Part shown: positions 35,866 to 45,045 of the stretch, piece by piece
Layout of the letters: the number at the start of each line of letters is the position of its first letter
Numbering within the stretch: the first letter of the stretch is position 1
From: Herbaspirillum rhizosphaerae_A
Lineage (GTDB): Bacteria > Pseudomonadota > Gammaproteobacteria > Burkholderiales > Burkholderiaceae_D
Reading direction: 5' to 3'
Assembly: GCF_046025915.1 (NCBI RefSeq)
Contig: NZ_JAQQFR010000009.1
Span: 1 to 64,000, forward strand
DNA: 64,000 nt
Notes under the pieces: model-generated
What the model was told of the DNA's origin: nothing
What the model saw: only the letters and a program-made list of their open reading frames with translations
Databases searched by the model: none
Translations under genes and position numbers: made by a program

Positions 35866-36801
35866 TCATTGAGTGCAGACGTCGGCTTGCGTCAGTATCT
35901 CACCAGTCCGATGCAAACTTTTCAGTTTGCGTTGATCTGCAACGGCATAGATTGTACTGATACCTTCTGCCTCAATCGCAAAGCTGAGCGCCAGCACAAT
36001 CCGACCTTGAAGGGTGATGGTGGCGCCCCACCCTCCGTTAATGCATGCCGCGTCGATCTGACCAATAAACGCCCCCATCGATGCCAGGGCGTTGACGAAT
36101 CCTCCTGCAGATTGCGTGACGGCGAAACTCGCGACTGGAGTGCTGATGTGGCCGCCGATACTGCTGACGCTGCCGTCTCCGATGACCGTTGCGTCCGCCG
36201 CTAGCAGTCGCAGCATCGCAGGCTTGTCCTGATGCGCTATCGCATGCAAGAAATCCTGCACCAGCCGCTCGCATACCTGCTCATCGGCGATACGGCGCGC
36301 GCGGTCGGATTGCACGCGCTCCTTCGCCCGTCGCACCAGTTGCCGGCAATGTACCGGCGTCTTGTTGAGCGTCGCTGCGATTTCCTCGTATTGGCAATCA
36401 AAGACTTCATGCAGCAGCAAAGCCGCTCTTTCATCTGCGCTCAGACGCTCAAGCAGCAGCAACACGCCATACGACAGATCCGACAGCATGGACACCGTAT
36501 CTTCCGCAGATGGGGCATGGTTGTCCAGCCATGGATCCGGCAACCAGTCGACGGGCTCCATCGCGCGCTGGCGTTGCAGATAGCGCAAGCGATCAATGGC
36601 GATGCGTGTCGTGACGGTTGTCAACCAGGCAACCGGCGTTTTCAGTTTACGATGGTCGGTATCGTGCCAGCGTAACCAGGTCTCTTGAACGACATCTTCT
36701 GCCTCGGAAAAACTGCCCAGCATCCGATAGGAAATCGATAGCAATCTGCGGCGGGAAGCCTCAAAAAGAGAGGTGGATTCTTCTGTCTGTTTTTCTTTCA
36801 T
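35866..36801 (-). CDS. ECF sigma factor with C-terminal SnoaL-like domain (SigJ-type)
   Basis: 311 residues. Region 2 (LLSISYRMLGSFSEAEDVVQ, then TWLRWH) and region 4 (DERAALLLHEVFDCQYEEIA, then QLVRRAKERV) are followed by about 120 residues of an NTF2/SnoaL-like domain (FLHAIAHQDKPAMLRLLAAD). This layout is the SigJ/ECF41-type, in which the C-terminal domain tunes activity in place of an anti-sigma factor. ECF41 factors usually lie near a carboxymuconolactone decarboxylase or oxidoreductase; none is adjacent here. It is divergent from clpP. Confidence 0.88.
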   Translation of the reverse strand: MKEKQTEESTSLFEASRRRLLSISYRMLGSFSEAEDVVQETWLRWHDTDHRKLKTPVAWLTTVTTRIAIDRLRYLQRQRAMEPVDWLPDPWLDNHAPSAEDTVSMLSDLSYGVLLLLERLSADERAALLLHEVFDCQYEEIAATLNKTPVHCRQLVRRAKERVQSDRARRIADEQVCERLVQDFLHAIAHQDKPAMLRLLAADATVIGDGSVSSIGGHISTPVASFAVTQSAGGFVNALASMGAFIGQIDAACINGGWGATITLQGRIVLALSFAIEAEGISTIYAVADQRKLKSLHRTGEILTQADVCTQ

Positions 36802-37020
36802 TTGTCTCTCCCAATCAGGACTCCGGACTTCAGGATAGCGAACTGCCGCCTGAACCGTGCGGCGTCATACACGCATGCTTACCTGCTTGACGATGGTGAG
36901 TTGGAAAACGTGACAGAACGTGAAAAATATTTTTTCTTTGTCACGAGCAGTGCCTCGCCGACGTCAAGTCACGGTATCCACGCTATCGACATCGCTTACA
37001 TTACCTGAAAGGAAAGGCAT

Positions 37021-37638
37021 ATGCATGCATCCGTTCCACATGCTCTTGGCATGATCCCCACCGTCATCGAGCAATCAGGCCGGTCCGAACGGGCTTACGA
37101 TATTTACTCACGACTGCTGCGTGAGCGCATCGTGTTCCTCGTCGGGCCGGTGACGGACGAATCTGCAAATCTGATCATCGCCCAGTTGCTGTTTCTCGAA
37201 TCCGAAGACCCTGACAAGGACATATCGCTCTACATCAACTCTCCCGGCGGAGCCGTCTATGCGGGCCTTGCGATCTTCGACACCATGCAGTTCATCCGTC
37301 CGCAGGTGTCCACCTTATGCACCGGTTTTGCCGCCAGCATGGGTTCCATTTTGCTTGCCGCAGGTGCCAGGGGAAAACGTCTGGCCCTGCCCAATGCCCG
37401 CATCATGATCCATCAGCCGTCTGGCGGCTCACAAGGTACGGCTGCCGATGTGGAAATTCAGGCACGCGAAATTCTGTACCTGCGCGAACGTCTCAACAAC
37501 ATCCTCGCCGAGCGCTGCGATCAACCACTGGACAAGATTGCCCATGACTCGGAGCGGGACAATTTCATGTCTGCCGACGGCGCCAAAGCGTATGGATTGA
37601 TTGATGACGTCGTGTCGTGCAACAACCCCATGCGCTAA
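37021..37638 (+). CDS. clpP: ATP-dependent Clp protease proteolytic subunit (accessory copy)
   Basis: 205 residues, catalytic triad Ser106 (TGFAASMGS), His131 (IMIHQPSGG) and Asp180 (ERDNFMSADG). The sequence is a standard ClpP, forming the 14-mer that degrades unfolded proteins with ClpX or ClpA. tig and clpX, which flank the housekeeping gene in betaproteobacteria, are absent, so this is likely a second copy. The upstream gap holds an inverted pair GTGACA / TGTCAC at 36910-36944 and a direct repeat AACGTGA, perhaps control sites. AAAGGAAAG stands before the ATG. Confidence 0.9.
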   Translation: MHASVPHALGMIPTVIEQSGRSERAYDIYSRLLRERIVFLVGPVTDESANLIIAQLLFLESEDPDKDISLYINSPGGAVYAGLAIFDTMQFIRPQVSTLCTGFAASMGSILLAAGARGKRLALPNARIMIHQPSGGSQGTAADVEIQAREILYLRERLNNILAERCDQPLDKIAHDSERDNFMSADGAKAYGLIDDVVSCNNPMR

Positions 37639-37670
37639 ACACGGAAAGACGATTCAGGAAAGGAGCAGTC

Positions 37671-38804
37671 TCAAGTGTTGTTCCCGGGAAGTTCAACCGT
37701 AAAAATCGTTCCCAACTCGGTACTTGACTCCACCTTGATGCTGCCACCATGCGCGATTGCCACCTCACGTGCAATGAACAAGCCCAATCCCAGACTGGTT
37801 CTTGGACGGCCGTCGTTGCCGGATTCAGTTGGTAACTGGATCAATGGCTTGAAGATGGATTGCAGGGATTCGAACGGTATCTTGGCGCCGTAATTCTTCA
37901 CGCTGACAACAATTCCGGCCGGCCCGCGGCGCGCCTCCAGCGTCACGGGGCGTTCCGGCGTGCCGTACTGTGCGGCGTTCAGAAGCAGATTTGAAAACAG
38001 CTGGTGCATGCGGACAGCGTCAAAAGAGCCGTTCATGTCGCCCTCGGTGAGCAACTCAAATTGCATTTGAGGATGCATGGAGGCAGCTTCTTCGACGACC
38101 GAGCGGAAGATATCAAGCAGATTGGTCGGGACGCAAAATGTCGGCATGCCGCTGCCAAGCTGTGTCCTCGTATAGCCCAGCAAGTCATCGACCATGGAAT
38201 TCATCATGCGTGAACTACGCTTGATCCGAGCGCCGAGTTCAACGACTTTTTCCGCCGGCAAAGTGGCGTGCATCATCAGGTCGGCCGTGAGTCCCATGTT
38301 GGTCAACGGCGCACGAAGATCGTGTCCGAGAATCGCCAGGAACAATTCTCTGGTGTGTTCGGCACGTGCGGAAAAAGTCAAAATCGACTCGCTCAGGGCC
38401 TGATCGATCGACTCATTGAAGCGCACCATTTGCTGAATCGTTTCCTCGGACATCGTTTCGGCCAGCGGCAGCCACAGACGCAAGACCGTTGCGCGCAAAG
38501 CGCGATATTCGGCACTCACCTGCAACAAGGAAAAATCGCCCGCCTGGCGCAAGGCGCCATGAATGGAAGCAGCACTGCCCTGAGAATACAAGCCCGGCGC
38601 CAGCCCTTGCGACTTTAACTGTTGCTGTTCGGGATTCTGCAAGGTCTCGATATCGACCGCAATTGCCTGAAGAATTTCACGCGCATAATCGCGCAGAACC
38701 AAATCTGGTTTCTCATGCACATCACCCGAGACCACATGTGCGAACCGCGCCCATTCAGCCAGGATATCGTCGATGTGCTTAGTGATGAAATAGTACAGTT
38801 TCAT
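37671..38804 (-). CDS. Cytoplasmic sensor histidine kinase with RsbRD-like N-terminus
   Basis: 377 residues from the ATG at 38804, preceded by AAGG; a longer start at 38897 adds 31 residues. No membrane helix. The first 150 residues resemble the all-helical RsbRD_N (globin-like) sensor (FITKHIDDILAEWARFAH). Then HisKA with the phospho-histidine in LAILGHDLRAPLTN and an HATPase_c domain (FSNLLLNAAQYG, SLGLGLFIAREVA). No response regulator adjoins it; the REC of the LOV-EAL-REC protein, divergent from it, is a possible partner. Confidence 0.85.
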   Translation of the reverse strand: MKLYYFITKHIDDILAEWARFAHVVSGDVHEKPDLVLRDYAREILQAIAVDIETLQNPEQQQLKSQGLAPGLYSQGSAASIHGALRQAGDFSLLQVSAEYRALRATVLRLWLPLAETMSEETIQQMVRFNESIDQALSESILTFSARAEHTRELFLAILGHDLRAPLTNMGLTADLMMHATLPAEKVVELGARIKRSSRMMNSMVDDLLGYTRTQLGSGMPTFCVPTNLLDIFRSVVEEAASMHPQMQFELLTEGDMNGSFDAVRMHQLFSNLLLNAAQYGTPERPVTLEARRGPAGIVVSVKNYGAKIPFESLQSIFKPLIQLPTESGNDGRPRTSLGLGLFIAREVAIAHGGSIKVESSTELGTIFTVELPGNNT

Positions 38805-39259
38805 GGTGGCCTTGATGACGCACTTGGTATTAGCGTTAAAACGTCCGCTGTCCTGCACGATCATGTACAGAAAGCGGTCAATGAAAATTTGCGGCAAGCT
38901 CCGGTCACACGCGGGATGGCTGGATTCGATGCAAGTTGAGTAACAAGTTGAATCACAACGCGTGTACGGCAGCGCGAGAGATGATTCGAAAAGATAGTAT
39001 TGTATTTATTGCTTCACGACATCTCGCTGTTGGCAGCGTTGCGTGAGTGTACGTTAATTTGAATTACCTTGTGGCGGATCGGCATTCGCAGGAGAAATTG
39101 TGACCAGTTTTCGCGACTCATCCCGTTGCTGGTTAACTGCATTCGGTTATCAGCAAGACGCCCGATCTGGAGCAAGCCGCACCCCCTGTCAACTTGCGTG
39201 GTAGTCTATATCTCTCCAAGTAGGACAAGATCAATCTCTGTACCGAAAGGTGCTGCGCC
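38805..39259. other. Divergent control region between kinase and LOV gene
   Basis: About 455 bp (362 bp if the kinase uses the start at 38897). It must contain both promoters. I see no gene, strong hairpin or repeat in it. Confidence 0.5.
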
Positions 39260-41056
39260 ATGCAAAACACAAAAAATAATACAAGTCTGGCATCTGTTTT
39301 ACCCATCGTCGATCTGGCTACTTTGAATACCTGGACCGCCGCATTGATGGTGGTCGACGCTTCCGTAGAGAACGCCCCCATTATCTTCGTCAACAAAGCT
39401 TTTAGCGAATTGACAGGCTATCCGTTGCACGAGATCGTGGGGCGAGACTGCCGCTTCCTTCAGGGCCGTGAGCGACCGGAACGCGCGGAAGATGCATTAA
39501 AACAAATGCAACGGCAAGGACATACCCGTTTGGTTGCGCGTAATTATCGCAAGGACGGCACCCCTTTCTGGAACGAGGTGACGCTGTCGCTGATGACGGA
39601 TACACATGGTGCCATTACCCATTTCATTGCTGTGTTGATGGATGTCAGCGATCGTTTCAATGGACTGAGTCAAAGCGGTTACTCCTGGCAGCCTGATATC
39701 TATCCGACCCCGATTGTGGTCGACGAGCAGAACCAGGTAGAGAAAGAGCGCCTGTTTTTCGAGTCATCGTTGAGACAGGCCGTTCTTAATAAAGAGTTTT
39801 ATCTTCAATATCAGCCTGTCATCTCAATGCGCACTGGTGACATCATCGGATTTGAAGCATTGATCCGTTGGACGCATCCTTCTCTTGGTGTGGTTCCTCC
39901 TTCGCATTTCGTTTCTGTCGCCGAGGAGTTGGGTCTGATTGAGGATATCGGTGAATGGGTCTTGATGACGGCTTGCCTCGACATGCGGAACCGCGAAGCA
40001 GCAGGGCTTGTACCACTGCGTGTGGCGGTGAATGTCTCTCCCTATCAATTCAGCAGCCCTCGCCTGACCGATCTGATTCAACGTGCCATTGAACGCAACG
40101 CGCTGGACACATCGATGCTGTGCCTCGAAATCACCGAAGGTGCGGTCATGTTGGACACGGAAAACACCAGAACTACATTGAAGCGATTGAAAGCGATGGG
40201 AATTGACCTGCTCCTCGATGATTTTGGAACCGGGTTTTCATCATTGAGTTATCTGAAGCGTTTTCCTTTCGATCGCGTAAAAATCGATCGCTCATTCGTC
40301 ACCAACCTTGCAGAAAACAGCGACGACGCTGCCATTACCAAAGCGATCATCTCGATGGCGCATAGCCTTGGGATCAAAGTCATTGCTGAAGGCGTCGAAA
40401 CTGAAGCGCAATTTGTCCTGCTCCGGGATCAGCAATGCGATGAAATGCAAGGCTATTTCTTTTCACGAGGTATTTCGTCGCAAGACCTTGAGGCCCTGCT
40501 GAAAGAGAATAAGCGCCTTCCGTCCTATCTGTTCGGAGCTGGCAATGCTACGCGGACAATTCTAATCGTCGATGACGACGCAGAAATGCTTCTTCAATTG
40601 CAAGAGCCGCTTCGCCGGGACAATTACGAAATACTGGCAGCTGCTAACGGTGAGGAAGCATTGGAGATATTAGGCAGACACAACGTTGACGTTATTCTTA
40701 GCGACCAGAGCATGCCGAAAATGACAGGGGTCGAGCTGCTGCGCCGCGTCCAGGTGCTTTATCCAGAAACCGTGCGTATTATTTTGTCCGGTTTTTCAGA
40801 ATTGCAATCCGTGACAGATGCAATCAACGATGGTGCAGTTTACAAGTTCTTAACGAAGCCATGGGACGAGGTCAAGCTACGTGCGCATATTGATGAAGCA
40901 TTCCTTCGCAAAGAGCTGTCTAACGAAAACCGTCTTCTGAGCGATGAAATTACAATCAAGAATCTGGAACTGGATATCTTGACCCGCAAGTTGCATGAAC
41001 TGAGAGTGAACAAACAACAGGCACTAAGACAATCCGTCGAGGCAAAGTCCAACTAG
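39260..41056 (+). CDS. LOV-EAL-REC protein, likely blue-light-controlled c-di-GMP phosphodiesterase
   Basis: 598 residues. A LOV domain (about 22-135) carries the flavin-adduct motif GRDCRFLQG with Cys64, plus Asn95 and Asn105 in NYRKDGTPFWN. Two deviations: Asp63 where Asn is usual, and Leu126 (FIAVLMD) where the conserved flavin-contacting Gln should stand. The EAL domain (about 165-410) is complete: EAL 199-201, DDFGTGF, KIDRSF, EGVE. A C-terminal RpfG-like receiver (about 428-550) has Asp482 and FLTKPW, ending in a coiled coil. It should hydrolyse c-di-GMP under joint light and phosphorylation control. Light sensing is inferred. Confidence 0.88.
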   Translation: MQNTKNNTSLASVLPIVDLATLNTWTAALMVVDASVENAPIIFVNKAFSELTGYPLHEIVGRDCRFLQGRERPERAEDALKQMQRQGHTRLVARNYRKDGTPFWNEVTLSLMTDTHGAITHFIAVLMDVSDRFNGLSQSGYSWQPDIYPTPIVVDEQNQVEKERLFFESSLRQAVLNKEFYLQYQPVISMRTGDIIGFEALIRWTHPSLGVVPPSHFVSVAEELGLIEDIGEWVLMTACLDMRNREAAGLVPLRVAVNVSPYQFSSPRLTDLIQRAIERNALDTSMLCLEITEGAVMLDTENTRTTLKRLKAMGIDLLLDDFGTGFSSLSYLKRFPFDRVKIDRSFVTNLAENSDDAAITKAIISMAHSLGIKVIAEGVETEAQFVLLRDQQCDEMQGYFFSRGISSQDLEALLKENKRLPSYLFGAGNATRTILIVDDDAEMLLQLQEPLRRDNYEILAAANGEEALEILGRHNVDVILSDQSMPKMTGVELLRRVQVLYPETVRIILSGFSELQSVTDAINDGAVYKFLTKPWDEVKLRAHIDEAFLRKELSNENRLLSDEITIKNLELDILTRKLHELRVNKQQALRQSVEAKSN

Positions 41057-41084
41057 TACAACACAGAAGACGAAGCATCACGTC

Positions 41085-41108
41085 GTCGCGATAATACGCT
41101 CTCGCGAC
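41085..41108. terminator. Hairpin between convergent genes
   Basis: Seven-pair stem GTCGCGA / TCGCGAC with a 10-base loop, midway between the LOV and MORN gene ends. No T run follows, so it is only a possible terminator. Confidence 0.35.
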
Positions 41109-41116
41109 AATATGCG

Positions 41117-41995
41117 TCATTCAGGACCGATATATTTGTTCTGCTGGAATTTTCCCGCTGTGCGGGTACCGTCGGCACCAATCAATACGCCTTTTCCGTT
41201 CATTTGCCCGGCTCGGAATTCGCCTTCATAGCGGTCGCCGTTTTTCTTGATCAACACGCCTTTGACGGTGGTCTTCCAATCCTGAAATTCACCTTCGTAA
41301 CGATCTCCGTTGGCATAAAGTTGGCTACCTTGCCCGCGTTGCTGACCAGCGACAAATGTACCCTCGTAGACTTCTCCGTTGTGAAAGAATTGACGGCCTT
41401 TGCCTTCGATTTTTCCTTGGACGAAGTTGCCTGAAAGGCGGCCATATTCGGCATGGCCGTCCGCCGACCAGACCAGGTCTCCCGGGCCTGATCCTGCTCC
41501 GCCTTTGCAGGCGCCGCTCCAGGAAGTGACGGAGGGGCGCATTTCTTCGGGCATGATCAGCAGGAAGTAGCAGCCTTTGGCGTCCGCCAGGTAGTTCTGC
41601 GCCAGTTCAGCTTTGGCGACCGGACTGCCGGCGGCGACACTGCGCATAAGCACCGGAAACGGTGTTCTCCTTGCCCAGAAGCTGTCCCACTCAGGCGGTT
41701 GCGCATAGCCCGGTGGTTTGGGCAACTCAATGCGCTGCGCCACGCCGGCGCCCAAGGGGACGTCCGTACTGTAGACGAACTTATATTTGCCGTCCTTCTT
41801 TGTTACGACTTCCAGCCGGTGAGCACCTGGTTTGGTGGTGATGTCGACCGGACATTTTCCTTTGTATTCACCATCGAGTATGACGTCGGAGCCCTTTTCC
41901 TCTTCTTCGCAGATCAGCCGTATGTAGGAGTCGGCGGCCATGGCGTTTGCTGAAGTCAGTAGCGCCGCCAAACCTAAAAGTCGCAGAGAGGTCAT
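41117..41995 (-). CDS. Exported MORN-repeat protein
   Basis: 292 residues from the ATG at 41995, giving a clean signal peptide to about residue 21 (LTSANAMAADS). A PEGA-like part follows (SDVILDGEYKGKCPVDITTK), then from about residue 195 at least four MORN repeats (YEGTFVAGQQRGQGSQLYAN, YEGEFRAGQMNGKGVLIGAD). MORN repeats bind lipid or mediate assembly. Function in bacteria is mostly unknown; a cell-surface or periplasmic role is likely. Confidence 0.82.
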   Translation of the reverse strand: MTSLRLLGLAALLTSANAMAADSYIRLICEEEEKGSDVILDGEYKGKCPVDITTKPGAHRLEVVTKKDGKYKFVYSTDVPLGAGVAQRIELPKPPGYAQPPEWDSFWARRTPFPVLMRSVAAGSPVAKAELAQNYLADAKGCYFLLIMPEEMRPSVTSWSGACKGGAGSGPGDLVWSADGHAEYGRLSGNFVQGKIEGKGRQFFHNGEVYEGTFVAGQQRGQGSQLYANGDRYEGEFQDWKTTVKGVLIKKNGDRYEGEFRAGQMNGKGVLIGADGTRTAGKFQQNKYIGPE

Positions 41996-42146
41996 GTGAA
42001 AAATAGAAGTAGTGAATCGGGATGGATCAACACATCCGATTGTTGCATGGATCAACATGTTCACTATTGCAAGAATGGCAATTCAGACTGTTTTTTGAAT
42101 CGAAATCCCAGCCCGTGATTCTCTTTTCCGGCTTGTCTACGCCAGC

Positions 42147-43049
42147 CTACGCAGGCATCTCTTGCTCAATCCACGTAATCGCTGATGCATGTGCAGGCTG
42201 CCAACCGAGTTCTTTTCTGGCACGAACGCCGCGGATGCGGCTGTTTGATCCGAGTGAATAGCGCGCACGGCCCAGTCCCCAGATGGCAATGGCAGCTTCT
42301 TCCGTGATGCCTTCTATCTTGGCGATGCCAAGACGTTTGCTGATCGCGGCGGCGATGTCGGCAAGAGACGCTTCGCCATTTTCCGCAAAATAGAAGGAAC
42401 CGGCCGGGGCTTTTTCCAACGCTAGTTGATATAGCGCGCAGACATCGTCGATGTGTACGGTGGCCCAGCGATTGAGACCGGGGCCGACGATCTGGACGAC
42501 GCCGCAAGCGCGCGCATGATCGACTACCGCGGGGATTTGCACGCTGTCCGGATGCAGACCTTTACCGGTGCCATAGATCAGCGTGTTGCAGATGATGACC
42601 GTACGGATGCCCATGGTCTTGCCCGCGTCAATGATGCGGCGATCAAGCTCGTAGCGGGCCTGCTTGCCTTCCGCAACGATCAGCGGCGTGTCTTCGTCAA
42701 ATATCTTGTCGCTGAGTGTTTTGCCGGCGACCGCGTCGCCGACGGTGCTGGATCCGCTGGTATGCAACAAGGGCTTGCCGCTCCCTGCCAGACCTTCCAG
42801 CAGCGCCTCAATCGCAGGACGATGATCGCTGCTGGCGCAATTGATGACGGCGTCGGCGTTGCGGGCTTCGCGTATCAGTATTTCCTTGTCGTCGAGATTG
42901 CCCAGGACGGGTTCGATGCCGATCTCCCGCAAGCGCTCTGCTTTCGCCGCGTCGCGTACCAGGCCGCGAAGTTGGTGGCCTGATTTCATCAGATGCAAGG
43001 AGATCGAGCCGCCGATGTAGCCACTGGCGCCGGTGATGAAAATGTTCAT
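42147..43049 (-). CDS. NAD-dependent epimerase/dehydratase family protein
   Basis: 300 residues from the ATG at 43049, which has a GAGGACG site. Rossmann motif ITGASGYIGGS at the N-terminus; extended SDR (NmrA/epimerase type) without a clear YxxxK: the region ARYELDRRIID may replace it. Substrate unknown. It follows a serine hydrolase by 23 bp, in a run with proline iminopeptidase. Confidence 0.8.
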   Translation of the reverse strand: MNIFITGASGYIGGSISLHLMKSGHQLRGLVRDAAKAERLREIGIEPVLGNLDDKEILIREARNADAVINCASSDHRPAIEALLEGLAGSGKPLLHTSGSSTVGDAVAGKTLSDKIFDEDTPLIVAEGKQARYELDRRIIDAGKTMGIRTVIICNTLIYGTGKGLHPDSVQIPAVVDHARACGVVQIVGPGLNRWATVHIDDVCALYQLALEKAPAGSFYFAENGEASLADIAAAISKRLGIAKIEGITEEAAIAIWGLGRARYSLGSNSRIRGVRARKELGWQPAHASAITWIEQEMPA

Positions 43050-43072
43050 TCTTCGTCCTCGTTTTTTCTGTC

Positions 43073-43990
43073 TTATTGTTGATGTGCCATGGCAGCATTG
43101 TGCGCCGCCCATTCAACTATGGCTTGATCCCTGACCGGGGAGAACGTTGCCACGGTGCAGCGACACTCCGGGAAGTGATATACCGCGGCGACACTCGTCG
43201 GCCCCGAGCCGGTATGCCCGGTTGAGGGGCCTGCCGGACCCTCTCGTGCAATCATCAATCCCATGCCGTAGCCAAAATTGATTCCCGGCCGTCCGGGAAT
43301 TTTGTCACCCAATGGTATAGCTTGCGTCATTGCTTCCAGCAGTGCTACAGGAAGCAATGCCCCCTTCAGCAGACGTTCCAACAGCAGGGCAGCCGATGCC
43401 GCCGGGCCGATCAGCAAGCCATGGTAGACCCAAGCCGGATGATATCGACTGGGGTTGCCCCATGCCGTTTCGTCGAGATCTTCAGGAGTAAGCGCAACGG
43501 ATACCTTGTCGATGCCGAGCGGCGACAGCACGAGTTGCTGAAGCGAGGTCTGAAGATCAGCGTCGACAGTGTTTTCGATCATTTGGCGAATCAGCAGATA
43601 GCCGGTGTTGGAATAACGCCAGCCATTGCCCGGTGCAAATGCCAATTGATCGCTGCGAACCCGTTCCAGCATGTCGTCAGGTATCCATGGCGACTCGTTG
43701 CGCTCGACCGCCATCGCATAAGCGCTGAGATCGGAGTAGTTGGGTACGCCAGCAGTATGGCGTAGCAGCTGCCGCAAGGTGTAAGCCTGACCGCCTGCCG
43801 GAGCATCCAAGTCCAGCTTGCCATCCCGCACAAGCGCAAGCGCAGCTGCCGCAAGAACAGTCTTGGTGAAACTCCACCACAGCACCGGCGCGGACTCTTG
43901 CAGAGCATTGCCATGGCCGTCAACAACCTGATCGTTGCAAACGACCGCAGCAATGATATTGGTAGTATCCGATGCACCTGCCACTGACAT
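43073..43990 (-). CDS. Serine hydrolase (class C beta-lactamase fold)
   Basis: 305 residues. The active-site SxxK stands in WWSFTKTVLAA, the YxN in WRYSNTGYLL and a C-terminal HTGSG as the third motif. No signal peptide, so it is cytoplasmic, like the EstB-type esterases and D-aminopeptidases. Five base pairs separate it from the pip stop codon, so the two are translationally coupled; it might process a peptide or ester connected with the iminopeptidase. Confidence 0.85.
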   Translation of the reverse strand: MSVAGASDTTNIIAAVVCNDQVVDGHGNALQESAPVLWWSFTKTVLAAAALALVRDGKLDLDAPAGGQAYTLRQLLRHTAGVPNYSDLSAYAMAVERNESPWIPDDMLERVRSDQLAFAPGNGWRYSNTGYLLIRQMIENTVDADLQTSLQQLVLSPLGIDKVSVALTPEDLDETAWGNPSRYHPAWVYHGLLIGPAASAALLLERLLKGALLPVALLEAMTQAIPLGDKIPGRPGINFGYGMGLMIAREGPAGPSTGHTGSGPTSVAAVYHFPECRCTVATFSPVRDQAIVEWAAHNAAMAHQQ

Positions 43991-43995
43991 TGCGC

Positions 43996-44985
43996 CTATT
44001 GATCCGCAAAGGCGTCGGTAGCGCCGATCAGTTTGTCGAGAATGCCCGGCTCGTTATAGGCGTGCCCTGCTGCTTCGACCAGATGGAATTGCGCAGTCGG
44101 CCAAGCCTTGTGCAGTTCCCATGCTGATCTTGCCGGCGTAGCCAGGTCATAGCGGCCTTGTACGATGACGCCGGGGATATCTTTCAGGCGCGCGACATTG
44201 GCCAGCAACTGCCCTTCTTCCATGAAACCCTTATGGACGAAATAGTGGTTCTCGATGCGCGCGAAAGCCAGCGCAAAGTGGGCGTCGCCGAACTGGTTGA
44301 TCATGCCCTGGTTCGGAAGCAAGGTGATGGTGCCCGCTTCCCATTGACTCCAGGCGCGGGCGGCTTCCAGCTTGGCAGCTTCATCGTCACCGGTCAGTCG
44401 CTTGTGATACGCCGCCATGAGGTCGCCGCGTTCCGCTTCCGGAATCGGTGCGAGGAACTCTTCCCAGCGGTCAGGCGCCAGCCATGAAGCGCCTTCCTGG
44501 TAATACCAGTCAAGCTCGCGCTGGCGCAGCAAGAAGATGCCGCGCAAGATGATTTCGGTGACGCGTTCGGGATGCGTTTCTGCATAGGCAATTGCCAGCG
44601 TGCTACCCCATGATCCGCCAAAGACTTGCCATTTATCGATGCCCAGTTTGATGCGCAGACGTTCGATGTCGGCCACCAGATCCCAGGTCGTGTTGGCGTC
44701 GAGATTGGCATGCGGCAACGAGCGGCCGCAACCGCGCTGGTCGAACAGGACAATGCGATATTTCTCTGGATTGAACAGCTGCCGATGCGATGGTCCGCAA
44801 CCACCTCCCGGACCGCCATGCAAGAACACCACCGGCTTCCCCTTGGGATTGCCGCAGACCTCCCAGTACACCTGATGGCCGTCGCTGACGTCGAGCATGC
44901 CGCTGTCATACGGATTGATCGGTGGATAGAGCTTGCGTAATGTATTGAGAGCGGTCGGGGGGGCGGTTGTGGTCGAACTTGTCAT
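43996..44985 (-). CDS. pip: Proline iminopeptidase
   Basis: 329 residues, alpha/beta hydrolase of peptidase family S33. HGGPGGGCGPSHRQLF and DQRGCGRS are diagnostic; the nucleophile lies in GGSWGSTLA and the histidine in AAGHAYNE. It releases N-terminal proline from peptides. It is the first gene of a close three-gene run (pip, serine hydrolase, epimerase). Confidence 0.92.
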   Translation of the reverse strand: MTSSTTTAPPTALNTLRKLYPPINPYDSGMLDVSDGHQVYWEVCGNPKGKPVVFLHGGPGGGCGPSHRQLFNPEKYRIVLFDQRGCGRSLPHANLDANTTWDLVADIERLRIKLGIDKWQVFGGSWGSTLAIAYAETHPERVTEIILRGIFLLRQRELDWYYQEGASWLAPDRWEEFLAPIPEAERGDLMAAYHKRLTGDDEAAKLEAARAWSQWEAGTITLLPNQGMINQFGDAHFALAFARIENHYFVHKGFMEEGQLLANVARLKDIPGVIVQGRYDLATPARSAWELHKAWPTAQFHLVEAAGHAYNEPGILDKLIGATDAFADQ

Positions 44986-45045
44986 TGATGCGTTTCCTTA
45001 TGTTTCATTCGTACAGTACGTGCTTGCAGGGTGACTTAGGGTAAT

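Noticed and set aside
41085..41108. CRISPR or tandem repeat array
   Set aside because: Only a single hairpin; no repeated units. No CRISPR-like array was seen anywhere in the window.
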